Shown here: piece after piece, positions 8,451 to 17,667 of the stretch
Layout: every line of letters starts with the position of its first letter
Numbering within the stretch: the stretch's first letter is position 1
DNA from: Pseudomonadales bacterium
Lineage (GTDB): Bacteria; Pseudomonadota; Gammaproteobacteria; Pseudomonadales; Ketobacteraceae
Direction: 5' to 3'
DNA length: 35,197 nt
Assembly (NCBI GenBank): GCA_002708905.1
Contig: PAPM01000018.1
Span: 1 to 35,197 of the forward strand
Translations under genes and position numbers: made by a program
Notes under the pieces: generated by a model
Databases searched by the model: none
Seen by the model: only the letters and a program-made list of their open reading frames with translations
What the model was told of the DNA's origin: nothing

Positions 8451-9313
8451 GATCGATTCTCAATAGTGATGACCCGGCTCAGGGTGACGCTCTCCCCGGA
8501 TTCGGTTACCTGCAGGGTAATGGTCAGCATCCCGTAGGTAGCATCTATCGCCGTGTAGCCGAACTGACAACTGGTGACACCATCAATCAATAACACTGAA
8601 GTAGACGACGGCGGCGCCGATGCGGGTTGTGCATTCTGAATGTTATAGTTGCCATAGCGTGTAATACTGCCACCCGAGCAAATGTAACTGGCCGCATGGT
8701 TCACCAGATAAAAACGACCCGCTGCTGACCCAAGCGCAAACTGAAACCCCGGATTCATGGAGATTGAATTGCCACTGCTGCCCAGGGTAATACCTGTCGG
8801 CGTAATAACATGGGTGCCAATCGGGACGATGCCTCCGCTACTGAGCCCGCCATAAACATTCAATCCATCCAGGCCCATCGCAGGAGAGTTTCCAACTACC
8901 AGGCGCGGGTTCGACGGCAAGCTCGGCATGGTGCCGGTATGTAACACTTCAAACAACGTGTCAGGGTTAGAAAAATCCAAGACGGCCGCCTCCGCCAATA
9001 CCGGATCGGCGGCACCTGCATCCGGGCGCTTGCGATAGCGCCCCCACTCCAGAACCGGAACCCATTCCAACGCAGCCCCACTGACGCGAACGCTGTAAGG
9101 AACAGCGCTTCGAACATCCCGGGCAATCATCTGCAGCGCCATATCCGCTCTCGCCACCAGATCTGAACGCCGGGCAGTATCGACATAACCCAGCATTTGA
9201 TTACCCACCATGGTGCTGACCAACACCGACACCACCCCCATCAGGGATATGGTGATCACCAGTTCCACTAAAGTGAAGCCGGTATGGTTAGCTGCACGCA
9301 GGGTTGCTTTCAT
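8447..9313 (-). CDS. mshO: MSHA minor prepilin MshO
   Basis: A type IV prepilin of about 288 residues. The N-terminus has G|FTLVELVITISLMGVVSVLVSTMV with Glu at +5, so it should be cleaved and methylated by a prepilin peptidase encoded elsewhere. The rest is a large globular pseudopilin head of GspJ/MshO type (RADMALQMIARDVRSAVPYSVRV) with two Cys (YICSGG, TSCQFG). A TTG at 9331 would extend it by six residues; I prefer the ATG at 9313. It overlaps the 3' end of mshD by 26 bp and mshP by 4 bp. Predicted role: minor subunit in the initiation complex. Confidence 0.88.
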   Translation of the reverse strand: MKATLRAANHTGFTLVELVITISLMGVVSVLVSTMVGNQMLGYVDTARRSDLVARADMALQMIARDVRSAVPYSVRVSGAALEWVPVLEWGRYRKRPDAGAADPVLAEAAVLDFSNPDTLFEVLHTGTMPSLPSNPRLVVGNSPAMGLDGLNVYGGLSSGGIVPIGTHVITPTGITLGSSGNSISMNPGFQFALGSAAGRFYLVNHAASYICSGGSITRYGNYNIQNAQPASAPPSSTSVLLIDGVTSCQFGYTAIDATYGMLTITLQVTESGESVTLSRVITIENRS

Positions 9314-9782
9314 AATCCGTTCTATAGCCAATCAGGCTAACCACCTCATTCAATGGACTGGTAATGTTCACCGTTACTTTCAACGCACAACTGGTGGGTA
9401 TGGCACCCAGTTCGCCGGCAGCGATGTTGGTCACTGTGATCGCCACACTGTAACCATTCAGCCCAGAGACCGCAGCCCCATTAGGCAACGTGATCGAAGC
9501 AGCGCTGTAATTGTGGTAATCGCACACGTTGTTGAAATTTTCCCGATTACCTCCGGGCGGGGCTGGACACACACTGCCGCCCGGATCATGAAAGGGTTTG
9601 AGCAATGCCTCTTCCAGATAGGATTCCGCCAGGGATACCGATTGCGTGCGCACCATCGGATCTGAACTGCGACCAACAATGGAGGAATATGCGGTCATCA
9701 GTCCCACCAACAGCACACCGGCTACGGCTATCGCCATCACCAGCTCCACCAAGGTGGTACCTTGCTGGCGATCAGTGCACAT
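9288..9782 (-). CDS. mshD: MSHA minor prepilin MshD
   Basis: A prepilin-like protein of about 164 residues. Leader MCTDRQQG then TTLVELVMAIAVAGVLLVGLMTAYSSIV, with Glu at +5 but Thr rather than Phe at +1. The body has a Cys-rich stretch (GSVCPAPPGG, NVCDYHNYS) and the beta-rich end seen in MshD proteins. I placed the start at the ATG 9782 because AAGGAG lies nine bases upstream; a longer frame from 9803 has no comparable site. It overlaps mshC by 11 bp and mshO by 26 bp, so translation is probably coupled. Confidence 0.87.
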   Translation of the reverse strand: MCTDRQQGTTLVELVMAIAVAGVLLVGLMTAYSSIVGRSSDPMVRTQSVSLAESYLEEALLKPFHDPGGSVCPAPPGGNRENFNNVCDYHNYSAASITLPNGAAVSGLNGYSVAITVTNIAAGELGAIPTSCALKVTVNITSPLNEVVSLIGYRTDYESNPACS

Positions 9783-10254
9783 AGCCTGTCGCTCCTTCCA
9801 CATTGATGGTTCTGGCGCCTATGTTGATCTGGGCAGCACTGCCGATAATGTTGAGTGCGCTGTCCATCGCCCGACCTTTGGCATCAAACAGCAATGGGTC
9901 GACTGATGACGAATACGTAACGCCCGACGGCAGGGCGGCAGCCTGGGTATACACGGATTCGAAAGTGGATGGGTTCACCAGGTCTGCCGCAGAAAATCCG
10001 CTGCCACTGTTACAGTCCGCATCCACCGAAATGGAAAAACCGGTGGCCGTAAAATCCACCTGGGTTATACAACCTGAACCGGATGCCTTTGCCTGGGCGT
10101 AACGAACCGCTTTCAGAACGTCGTCGTAGAAAGTGCGTTGTTCGTACACATCACTGGAAGCAAAACGGGGTCCGACCACAACAGCCAGGACCCCGATAAT
10201 GGTAATTACAGTGATGAGTTCGATTAGAGTGAAGCCGGACTTACCTTTTCTCAT
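9772..10254 (-). CDS. mshC: MSHA minor prepilin MshC
   Basis: A 160-residue type IV prepilin with a short basic leader MRKGKSG and FTLIELITVITIIGVLAVVVGPRF, a canonical class III signal with Glu at +5. After the helix it has the GspH-like pattern TFYDDVLKAVRYAQAKASGSGC typical of MshC minor pilins, and a beta-rich C-terminal region ending GATGYVH. It follows mshA by 20 bp. Predicted to sit in the pilus initiation complex with MshD, MshO and MshP. Confidence 0.88.
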   Translation of the reverse strand: MRKGKSGFTLIELITVITIIGVLAVVVGPRFASSDVYEQRTFYDDVLKAVRYAQAKASGSGCITQVDFTATGFSISVDADCNSGSGFSAADLVNPSTFESVYTQAAALPSGVTYSSSVDPLLFDAKGRAMDSALNIIGSAAQINIGARTINVEGATGYVH

Positions 10255-10274
10255 CTCACCATAGTTGAAAGCAA

Positions 10275-10748
10275 TTAACTACAGCTACCATCTGCCTGGA
10301 CTGCTCCAAGTGCTGCACTGAAGGCTGGAGGCGTAGTCGTGCCTGTTGCCTCAGTGAAGTTGAAACAAGGCTCACCTGCTGTCGCGGATGGGGAAACAAC
10401 CGTAACACCTGTAGCGGTGACACAGCTAAAATCACCGCCTGTTATACCTGCCGCATTACAGATACTAGCGGCATTAGGATAACCATACGCCATATTAATG
10501 ACTTGACCTTCAAGGGTCACAGTTTCACCGGTAGCAGCAGAGGCATTACAACCACTACCTGCCAGACAGGCTGAGTGCGCAATCGCTGATGCGGACTTGG
10601 AAGCACCCAAGGCACCTTGTACCGCCGCATTAGATGCGTCACTACTCAGATCCGCAAACCGCGGCAAAGCGAATGCCGACAAAATACCCAGGATCACGAT
10701 AACCATGATCAATTCGATTAATGTGAAACCCGATTGTTGCTTTTGCAT
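10275..10748 (-). CDS. mshA: Major MSHA pilin subunit MshA
   Basis: A prepilin of about 157 residues. MQKQQSG|FTLIELIMVIVILGILSAFALPRFADLSSDA is close to the MshA/type IVa consensus. The head is small and rich in Ala, Gly, Ser and Thr, with Cys pairs (CLAGSGC; C...CF...SCS) suited to disulfides, as in major pilins. The start is the ATG at 10748 with GAGAGG seven bases upstream, the strongest ribosome site in this part of the operon and fitting high expression. A TTG at 10766 is rejected. It sits between mshB and mshC, the position of mshA in Vibrio. Confidence 0.88.
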   Translation of the reverse strand: MQKQQSGFTLIELIMVIVILGILSAFALPRFADLSSDASNAAVQGALGASKSASAIAHSACLAGSGCNASAATGETVTLEGQVINMAYGYPNAASICNAAGITGGDFSCVTATGVTVVSPSATAGEPCFNFTEATGTTTPPAFSAALGAVQADGSCS

Positions 10749-10790
10749 TTTTCTACCTCTCTTCAAAATCTTTCTGAATCACCAAAGCGC

Positions 10791-11369
10791 TTAATTAATG
10801 GTGGTAATCACTTCGCCGGTCCTGGCGTTGTAAACAATATTGTCGCCATGATCAGTACGCCGATACAGGTAGCGACAATTACCATTTACGGTATCCACTA
10901 AATAGTCTGAGTTTGCTGCCACACTGGCAGAAACCGAGGGAGCGTTGGCGACCAACACGCCCCGCCAAATTCGTACGCAGCGTTCTGCGCTGTCCATTAC
11001 ATCACTGTTGTTGGAGCCGGAACCCTGGCCCACATCCGTTGGCCAGCCTTCGTTACTGGTGGCCACATCTTCATTACCAAATCCGGCCACGGCATCCACC
11101 GCCAGCGAATCGCCATTGGCAACCCATTGACTGCGCACCAGCACCACCGCAGAAGCCATCGCACCTCCGGCACCAAACACGGCCGCCTGATGGGCGTTGT
11201 CATAGGTGTCCAGCATGCGCGGCAAAGCCACTGCCGCCAGAATCGAAATCAAGGCAATGACCACCACCATTTCAATCAGCGTAAAGCCTTGATTATTGTT
11301 GGCGCCCTTTAGATTTGCCGTTAAAGTCTTTGTTTTCACATCGATTCTTAAATTTGACGTTCGTTTCAT
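10791..11369 (-). CDS. mshB: MSHA pilin-like protein MshB
   Basis: About 192 residues. An unusually long polar leader of about 28 residues (MKRTSNLR... to NNNQG) precedes FTLIEMVVVIALISILAAVALPRMLDTYDNAHQAAVFG, a type IV prepilin signal with Glu at +5. The C-terminal region has two Cys (ERCVRIW, GNCRYLY) near the end, as in MshA/MshB-type heads. A GTG at 11396 could add nine more residues. The gap to mshG (69 bp) is the largest in the operon, so an internal promoter for the pilin genes is possible. The assignment as mshB rests on order (mshG, then mshB, mshA); it could equally be a second MshA-like pilin. Confidence 0.8.
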   Translation of the reverse strand: MKRTSNLRIDVKTKTLTANLKGANNNQGFTLIEMVVVIALISILAAVALPRMLDTYDNAHQAAVFGAGGAMASAVVLVRSQWVANGDSLAVDAVAGFGNEDVATSNEGWPTDVGQGSGSNNSDVMDSAERCVRIWRGVLVANAPSVSASVAANSDYLVDTVNGNCRYLYRRTDHGDNIVYNARTGEVITTIN

Positions 11370-11438
11370 AAATATAGACCAGAATTTCGACAGCACTGCC
11401 CATTTAACGAATCTTTACAACCTTCTATCTGTTTATTA

Positions 11439-12659
11439 CTAACGCTTCATCGCCGATCCCAGCTCCCACATCGGCAGAAACACACCCAGTGCCAGCACCA
11501 GTACCAAAATCCCAAGAAAAACCAAAACGATAGGCTCGATGGCATCGGCCAATCCTTTCAGTTCATAATCCACTTCTTCGTCATAAAAATCGGCAACATC
11601 ATGCAATAACTTATCTAAGGACCCGGTTTCTTCGCCGATGGAAATCATCTGCAGAACCAAATCGGAAAAAATGCCGGCGGCCGCCGAAGTGCGGGCCAGC
11701 GAATCACCTCGTTCCACGCCGCGGCGAATAGAGTCGATATTACTGGAGATATATTCGTTACCCACGGTAGGGCCAACAATATTCAGTGCCTGTAACACAG
11801 GCACGCCGGATTCAAAGGTCATCGCAAAACTGCGCGCAAAACGGGACAACGCAATCTTTTCAAAGATAGTGCCGATAATGGGAATCCTGAGCTTATGTTG
11901 ATCCCACCAAAGACGCCCCTGTGGAGAGTTGATGTAACGCAAAAAACCGAAAACAGACCCGCCTATCACCCCAAAAATCAGCCACCAGTACTCTACCGAG
12001 AATTCAGAAACCGCTACCAGGATCTGGGTGGGAACCGGCAACTCCGCACCGACCTTGCTGAACACTTTTGCGAACTGGGGAATCACAAACATATTCACGA
12101 TCATCATCGCCACAAACATGGCCCCAACCACAAACATCGGATAACGCATCGCCTGGGTCATGCGATTGCGGGTATCACGCTCCATCTCGATGTGGGATAT
12201 CAATTTAGCAAAAGCATCTTCAAGGCGACCGGTATTCTCCCCCACGTGAATCATACTAACGAACATAGAGTTAAATATTTTGCCGTGCGCTGACATGGCA
12301 TTGGCCAATGTTGACCCCGTAGCCAAACGTACATTGATATCGGATAGCGCTTCTTTGATGATGGGTGATTTGCTGATATCAGCCAGACCGGCAATCGCCT
12401 GGATGATCGGAATCCCGGCCCGGGTCAGCGCCCGCATCTGGCGGCAAAGCATGATCAAATCATCATGACCAACCCGTTTCTGAAACGAGAATGACAGATT
12501 AAGGGCCGAGGTTTTCTTTGCTTCAACCTGCTGTATGGATACAGGAATAATGGACTGATTCTGCAACTGGATCGCAGCGGCCTGGCTGTTGGAGGCTTCC
12601 AACGTTCCGCTTACTTCATTGCCCTGGGCCGTGCGCCCGCGATAGCTAAAGGTTTGCAT
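11439..12659 (-). CDS. mshG: MSHA inner-membrane platform protein MshG (GspF/PilC family)
   Basis: A 406-residue polytopic protein with two GspF/T2SSF domains, at about residues 66-189 and 270-392, each carrying the SLSxAL-like helical repeat (ALTRAGIPIIQAI; FESGVPVLQAL). Transmembrane segments lie near 168-190, 218-238 and at the C-terminus (VLVFLGILVLVLALGVFLPMWELG). In type IV pilus systems this protein links the ATPase to pilin extraction from the inner membrane. It starts 5 bp after mshE. It is the only GspF-family gene in the window, which matters for the second ATPase at 22467. Confidence 0.93.
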   Translation of the reverse strand: MQTFSYRGRTAQGNEVSGTLEASNSQAAAIQLQNQSIIPVSIQQVEAKKTSALNLSFSFQKRVGHDDLIMLCRQMRALTRAGIPIIQAIAGLADISKSPIIKEALSDINVRLATGSTLANAMSAHGKIFNSMFVSMIHVGENTGRLEDAFAKLISHIEMERDTRNRMTQAMRYPMFVVGAMFVAMMIVNMFVIPQFAKVFSKVGAELPVPTQILVAVSEFSVEYWWLIFGVIGGSVFGFLRYINSPQGRLWWDQHKLRIPIIGTIFEKIALSRFARSFAMTFESGVPVLQALNIVGPTVGNEYISSNIDSIRRGVERGDSLARTSAAAGIFSDLVLQMISIGEETGSLDKLLHDVADFYDEEVDYELKGLADAIEPIVLVFLGILVLVLALGVFLPMWELGSAMKR

Positions 12660-12664
12660 GGCAA

Positions 12665-14380
12665 TCAGCGATCATCCAGCGACGCAGTAATCTTGAAGAC
12701 TTCCTGCACCGAGGTGACACCCGCCCGTGCGTAATCCAACGCGCACTGACTCAGACTGCGAAAGTGGGGACTGTTGGCCGCCGCCCGGGTAAACTCGGCC
12801 GCGTCGCCTTTGCGCAGGGCATACAACAAATCTTCGTCCATCTCCAACAGTTCGTACACACCAATACGCCCCGAGTATCCCGTGTTGTTGCAGTGATGAC
12901 AGCCGGTACCCTTATGAAACTGAGCATCCAGGGCTGTTCCATCGATGTTCCCCAGCCAGGTCAGTTCCTGGGGTGAAAGCTGATAGGGTTGCTTGCAGTG
13001 TTCACAGATCTTGCGTACCAAACGCTGGGCAATTACAGCGCGCAGGGAGGATGCCACCAAGAACGTATCGCATCCCATATCAATCAAGCGCATGGCGGTG
13101 GAAACTGAATCGTTGGTATGCAAGGTCGACAACACCATATGCCCGGTCATCGCTGCCCGCAAACCTATTTCAGCAGTTTCATGATCCCGCATCTCCCCCA
13201 CCAGGATGACATCCGGATCCTGCCGCAGTGCCGTTCGGAGCACAGAAGAAAAAGTCAATCCGATTTTGGAGTGTACCTGCACCTGATTAATCCGGGGTAA
13301 CCGGTATTCGATAGGATCTTCTGCGGTAATAATTTTGCGTTCCGGAATATTGAGCATGGACAGCGCGGCGTATAGGGTTGTGGTTTTACCACTACCGGTT
13401 GGACCGGTAACCAACACCATGCCGTAAGGTCGCTGAATCAGGTTTTCAAAGCGTTTTTGAATGGTGTCCGGCATGCCCAGCTTATCCATGGACAACATGC
13501 CCGCCGACTGATCCAGCAGTCGCATAACCACACACTCACCGTATGGAACCGGCAGCGTGGACAGACGTACGTCAATGCTTTTGCCCAAGACACGGACGTT
13601 GAAACGTCCATCCTGAGGCAGGCGCTTCTCGGAGATATCCAGGCCGGACATGATTTTCAAGCGGGACACCAGAGCAGGAGCAATACGCCGCTCCTTCATC
13701 ACCTGTTCCTGCAGCTCACCGTCAATGCGCAAGCGCACCCGTAATACCTGTTCATCCGGTTCGATATGGATATCAGAAGCGCGCACCTGCACCGCATCTT
13801 CAAAAATGCTTTGCAACAGGCGTACAACCGGGGCCTCGGCTGTATCCGTGGTTGTTGCCAGGCTTTCCAGGTCAAAGTCGGTACTCTCAAGTTCGGAGTC
13901 CAATTCAACCGCAATAGAAGCAATCTGTTCCGAACGGCGGTAGGATCGATCCATCGCTCCCAGCAGATCCTGCTCCTTGACAAAAGCAGGGTGCACCGGC
14001 CGTTTGAGAATACGTTGCAACTCATCAATGGCAATCAGGTCCAGCGGATCCGCCATGCCTACCAGGATTCCGTCCGGCTGCTCGGCCAGCATAATGGCGC
14101 GAAAGCGGCGGGCGTAGGTTTCCGGCAAGGTTTTAATCAGTTCGTTATTGAGGCGGAAGCGGGCCAGGTCCACAAACGGATAACCAAAATGATTGGCCAT
14201 GGTTTGCAGCATCTGGGCTTCGGTAACAAACCCCAGATCCACCACCACCTTACCAATCTTCTTACCCGTGCGCTTCTGCTCGTCCAGCGCCTGCTTGAGT
14301 TGCGCATCAACGATCAAGCCCTTGGATACCAGCAGATCACCCACACGAACTTTGGGAGCCTGTTGCTTGTTTGCTTCCAT
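12665..14380 (-). CDS. mshE: MSHA pilus extension ATPase MshE with c-di-GMP-binding MshEN domain
   Basis: A 571-residue GspE/PilB-type hexameric ATPase. The N-terminal MshEN region has motif I at residues 12-35 (RVG, then G21, L28, L32, Q35) and motif II from 41 (KIGKVVVDLGFVTEAQ), with the spacing of the c-di-GMP-binding pair described for Vibrio MshE. Walker A GPTGSGKT is at 326-333, the Asp box AEDPIE at 353-358, Walker B ending VGE396, and the His box TLHTND at 420-424. The Zn-binding tetracysteine is CEHC (459-462) with CHHC (494-497). It powers pilus assembly from the cytoplasmic side. The ATG shares one base with the mshL TAA. Confidence 0.95.
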   Translation of the reverse strand: MEANKQQAPKVRVGDLLVSKGLIVDAQLKQALDEQKRTGKKIGKVVVDLGFVTEAQMLQTMANHFGYPFVDLARFRLNNELIKTLPETYARRFRAIMLAEQPDGILVGMADPLDLIAIDELQRILKRPVHPAFVKEQDLLGAMDRSYRRSEQIASIAVELDSELESTDFDLESLATTTDTAEAPVVRLLQSIFEDAVQVRASDIHIEPDEQVLRVRLRIDGELQEQVMKERRIAPALVSRLKIMSGLDISEKRLPQDGRFNVRVLGKSIDVRLSTLPVPYGECVVMRLLDQSAGMLSMDKLGMPDTIQKRFENLIQRPYGMVLVTGPTGSGKTTTLYAALSMLNIPERKIITAEDPIEYRLPRINQVQVHSKIGLTFSSVLRTALRQDPDVILVGEMRDHETAEIGLRAAMTGHMVLSTLHTNDSVSTAMRLIDMGCDTFLVASSLRAVIAQRLVRKICEHCKQPYQLSPQELTWLGNIDGTALDAQFHKGTGCHHCNNTGYSGRIGVYELLEMDEDLLYALRKGDAAEFTRAAANSPHFRSLSQCALDYARAGVTSVQEVFKITASLDDR

Positions 14381-16092
14381 TATTGTGGCGCCTCCGCCGC
14401 ATCCCCCGACTTATGATCCGACACTGGCTCATCCTCAGCCTGCAGAATGGGTGACTGGTTGAGATTCGGCAGATAGGGCTGGAAACGGTGTTCGATGGAC
14501 TGGACTTCTTCAGCATAGCCGGATTCGTCCACCACAAATGGCTTCAGCAGAATCACCAACTCACTTTTGCTTTTGCGACGCAGTTTTTGTTTGAACAGCA
14601 CGTCGCCGATCAAGGGAATATCGCCCAGAAAAGGAATCTGGGACACTTCTTCCCGATAACTGTCCTGCATCAATCCACCTATCACCACCACCTGACCGGT
14701 GCGGGCACGAATAATGCTGTCGGTTTCACGAATGGTGCTGAATGCCAAGGGCAGCGACAGCTCCTCATCTCCCAAGCCAATGTCCTTACGCTTCTCGACC
14801 ACTTCCGAGATCGAAGGATGCACGTGCAGAATCACTTCCCCGTTCTCGGCAATCTGCGGCGTCACGTCCAGCGCAATCCCTGAAAAGAACGGCGTCAGCG
14901 TCACATCCGGTGTGTCACTTACGGTGGAAGACGTGGTCGTGGTAGTACTGGAAATATCCGTCACGAAAAACTCATCAGAACCGACCTTGATAACCGCCTT
15001 CTGATTATTGAGGGTGGAAATGCGGGGGCTCGACAATACCTGCACATTGCCCTGCAACTCCAACAGGCGCAGCACCGCTGTGAAGTCGGTGAAGTTCGCA
15101 CCCAGGGTGAACACACCACCGATCAGGGAAACATTCTCACTCACCAGGGAACTGAAATCAGCCTGATCCAGCCCGGCGGCCACCCGGTTATCGCTGGTTT
15201 CAAGATCACCGTTATAACCTTCACCAAACGTATCCCAACGAATACCGGTGGCAAAACCTTCCGACAATTCCACTTCAAGGATCTTGGCTTCAATCAATAC
15301 CTGCTGTTTCAGACTGAGTTGGGCGCTGTCCAAAAAGTTTTGCACTTCGGTTAACTCTGAAGGCAATGCTTTTACCACTGCGATGCCGGACACCGGATCC
15401 ACCACTACGCTGCGGTTATCCCCGGTGCCGATAATCATGGTCAGCACATTCGCCAACTGCTGCCAGAAAGCACTGTTGCTTTCGGTTTTGATATTGCTGC
15501 TCTGTTGGACCTGGGTTTCCCTGGAACTGCTGGTGCTGTTGCCGTTATCGCTGTCCTGACCGCTGACACTGACCTGGCCACTGCTGACGGATGTGGTGGA
15601 CAGGCCGGTGCGGTTGATATTCAGATAATTAATGCGGAAGACACGGCTTTGCATGGTGCGCGGCAGGATCTGGTAGCCATAGGGTTTGCGCATAAAATCA
15701 TAGCCATAAGCATCACGAACCGCTTTCAGGGTTTCCTCCAGATTCACACTGCGCAGGCGAATGGAAATGTTTCCGGTCACTTCCGGATGCACAATCATAT
15801 TGACTGACGTGCCATGCACCAGGCTCATAAAAAACTGACGGGCCGGTGTGTCCGTGGCAGTAACATCGAACCGGGGCAACTCTTTTTTCTGAGCAACGGG
15901 TTTCGGAGTGACAGGTTTGGGGGCAGCAGGCTGTGCAGCCATAGCCGGTTGCGAAGCGGGGCTGGACTGAGTCTGTTGGACCGGCGCCTGGGGTTTCTTT
16001 TCTTCTTCGGCCGGCTTATACCATGAGGCACAGCTGCTCAAAAGCAACGAGCAGGCCGCTGTCACCAAACACCGCCATATAAACCTATTCAT
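14380..16092 (-). CDS. mshL: MSHA outer-membrane secretin MshL
   Basis: A 570-residue lipoprotein secretin. The signal peptide ends in the lipobox LSSC with Cys21. A Pro/Ala/Gln-rich linker runs to ~70, followed by a periplasmic N-domain at ~70-140 ([27 protein letters not shown]). A Ser/Thr-rich spacer lies near 165-200 and the secretin domain at ~225-520. Hallmarks are [22 protein letters not shown] and the end motif [35 protein letters not shown]. It forms the outer-membrane pore for the pilus. The acidic tail after residue 525 is extra. It overlaps mshK by 8 bp. Confidence 0.94.
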   Translation of the reverse strand: MNRFIWRCLVTAACSLLLSSCASWYKPAEEEKKPQAPVQQTQSSPASQPAMAAQPAAPKPVTPKPVAQKKELPRFDVTATDTPARQFFMSLVHGTSVNMIVHPEVTGNISIRLRSVNLEETLKAVRDAYGYDFMRKPYGYQILPRTMQSRVFRINYLNINRTGLSTTSVSSGQVSVSGQDSDNGNSTSSSRETQVQQSSNIKTESNSAFWQQLANVLTMIIGTGDNRSVVVDPVSGIAVVKALPSELTEVQNFLDSAQLSLKQQVLIEAKILEVELSEGFATGIRWDTFGEGYNGDLETSDNRVAAGLDQADFSSLVSENVSLIGGVFTLGANFTDFTAVLRLLELQGNVQVLSSPRISTLNNQKAVIKVGSDEFFVTDISSTTTTTSSTVSDTPDVTLTPFFSGIALDVTPQIAENGEVILHVHPSISEVVEKRKDIGLGDEELSLPLAFSTIRETDSIIRARTGQVVVIGGLMQDSYREEVSQIPFLGDIPLIGDVLFKQKLRRKSKSELVILLKPFVVDESGYAEEVQSIEHRFQPYLPNLNQSPILQAEDEPVSDHKSGDAAEAPQ

Positions 16093-16411
16093 TCACCAGT
16101 TCCTTTCTCACCGCCGCAAGGGGCATGCGCAACGTAATCTTCTGGCCGCCCCGGCTTACCACTACAGAGTCTTCCGCAATGGAGAGTACTTTTGCATTGG
16201 CCACCGTATCCGATACACCGACCACTGATTCATTAATGATAGCGCGCATATTATTGCTATCATTCAGGATCATACTCAGTTCCAGGGGCTGATACGCCGT
16301 TGCGGCCTTCACTTCAGAAAACAACGGCGGCCGTGTTGGATCACCAGCGGCCAGGATTTTCATTGAACTGCACAACATCACTACCACTAACATCAATTTA
16401 TTGAGCAACAC
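16085..16411 (-). CDS. mshK: MSHA biogenesis protein MshK (PilP-like periplasmic protein)
   Basis: A 108-residue exported protein with a hydrophobic N-terminal signal ([11 protein letters not shown]) followed by GDPTRPP, the signature of MshK proteins. The rest is a small beta domain ([34 protein letters not shown]) resembling the PilP/GspC homology region that contacts the secretin. It probably bridges the inner-membrane MshI-MshJ complex and MshL. The gene overlaps mshJ by 14 bp and mshL by 8 bp. Confidence 0.88.
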   Translation of the reverse strand: MLLNKLMLVVVMLCSSMKILAAGDPTRPPLFSEVKAATAYQPLELSMILNDSNNMRAIINESVVGVSDTVANAKVLSIAEDSVVVSRGGQKITLRMPLAAVRKELVNE

Positions 16412-17069
16412 GCAATAACTCCTCCTGCGAGCTCAGGGTATGTACTTCCAGCGTTAAGCTACCCTTTGGATATTCCTCTACCACGTATTCAAGATGATCC
16501 CACAACAGCTTGTCGGGTAACCCCTCCACTGCTGCCAGGTAATCTTTCATCTGAAAAAACGATCCCACCATTTTCAGCTCAAGATCATGCCTGTAAATGG
16601 CGGCGGCATGCTGGTCGTGCTCATCCGCCACCATCAGTCTCTCGGCAGCCTTTGACTTCACACTGTGGACTTTCAGGCCAAAGCGCTCACTTAACATTTC
16701 ACCCAGAATCACCGGCATCTTCTGCGGTGCAATCATGCCATCCGTGATCTCCGAAATGCCCTGGTCCACCTGCGCATGCAGCACCAACAAATTCTCGATG
16801 GAAGCCTTAAGCTGGTTGTTGGGATTGTTCAATATGGCTTGCTGCAGCTCATCGATACGGCGGTTGGACGTCTCCATGGATTTAAGCAACGCTGACTTAT
16901 CCTGTTCAATCTGCTGACGCTCCTGCAACCAGGGGCGCAACAGCAACTGGTCGAAGATGCCGAGCAACAACACAGCCACCGCACCGACTATAATCAGCCG
17001 TTCACGCACACTGAGCTTGTGTGCTTTCTCTTCAAGCGCCTGATATCTAATTCGCAGATCGTTCGTCAT
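16398..17069 (-). CDS. mshJ: MSHA biogenesis protein MshJ (GspM/PilO-like)
   Basis: A 223-residue bitopic inner-membrane protein: short cytoplasmic head, a transmembrane segment at ~24-44 (LIIVGAVAVLLLGIFDQLLL), a coiled-coil region at ~50-100 and a small alpha/beta periplasmic domain (HDLELKMVGSFFQMKDYLAAVEGLPDKLLWDHLEYV) with the GspM/PilO ferredoxin-like pattern. It belongs to the alignment subcomplex that connects the cytoplasmic ATPase with the secretin. It overlaps the preceding pilN-like gene by 23 bp and mshK by 14 bp. Confidence 0.88.
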   Translation of the reverse strand: MTNDLRIRYQALEEKAHKLSVRERLIIVGAVAVLLLGIFDQLLLRPWLQERQQIEQDKSALLKSMETSNRRIDELQQAILNNPNNQLKASIENLLVLHAQVDQGISEITDGMIAPQKMPVILGEMLSERFGLKVHSVKSKAAERLMVADEHDQHAAAIYRHDLELKMVGSFFQMKDYLAAVEGLPDKLLWDHLEYVVEEYPKGSLTLEVHTLSSQEELLRVAQ

Positions 17070-17667
17070 ACTGCGTACTCAGGCTAAAAGTGAGGAAACG
17101 ATTTTGATCTTCCATACGCTCCAGGTTAAACACACGAAAACCAAAGCCCTTAAAATGCTCTTCCTGCTTAAGATCAGCAATGTAAGCAGGTATCGCATTG
17201 GGTTTATCCGTAATACCAAACAGACTCAACTCCGGGCCGGGTGACTGCATCACGATCCGGGTCAGCCAGACCGAGGGCGTGTCCATATTGGATAACGCCT
17301 GCAGATAACCGGAAAAGTGGACATGGTGGGTATCACCCTGCTGCTGCAACTTCACCAGGAACTGGCGCTTGCCCTGTAGAGCCGTTTGCAGATCTTTCTC
17401 CCGTTGCTGCAAACGGGTATCCAACACAATAGCGTCCACTTCCTTTTGCAAGCGGTCGATAGAGGCTTCCATCCGAACTCGGGATGCCTCCATGTCTGCC
17501 AGTGTTTCCCGCGCATGCACGGTTCGTGTCCATTCCAGCACCGTCACCGAAGCAAGTAATACCGCCACCACCGCCAGTATCGTCAGCATTTGCTTCAGCG
17601 GCAGCGCGATAACCGGCTTGCGAAAAGTGTCCTGATAAAAATTAATGCGCTGGTTAAGCTCGCTCAC
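17047..17667 (-). CDS. PilN-like MSHA protein (second MshI-type gene)
   Basis: A 206-residue bitopic protein starting MSELNQRINFYQDTFRKP, which resembles the conserved PilN N-terminal motif that binds PilM. A transmembrane helix follows at ~26-45 (MLTILAVVAVLLASVTVLEW), then a heptad-rich region to ~100 and a ferredoxin-like PilN domain (SGYLQALSNMDTPSVWLTRIVM; FRVFNLE). Some genomes call this gene mshI2. It overlaps the PilM-like mshI by 14 bp and mshJ by 23 bp, matching a PilM-PilN-PilO order. Confidence 0.87.
   Translation of the reverse strand: MSELNQRINFYQDTFRKPVIALPLKQMLTILAVVAVLLASVTVLEWTRTVHARETLADMEASRVRMEASIDRLQKEVDAIVLDTRLQQREKDLQTALQGKRQFLVKLQQQGDTHHVHFSGYLQALSNMDTPSVWLTRIVMQSPGPELSLFGITDKPNAIPAYIADLKQEEHFKGFGFRVFNLERMEDQNRFLTFSLSTQYDERSAN

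Noticed and set aside
13766-14416. Plus-strand 216-codon open frame antisense to mshE
   Set aside because: No domain, no ribosome site, fully inside mshE and its overlap with mshL.
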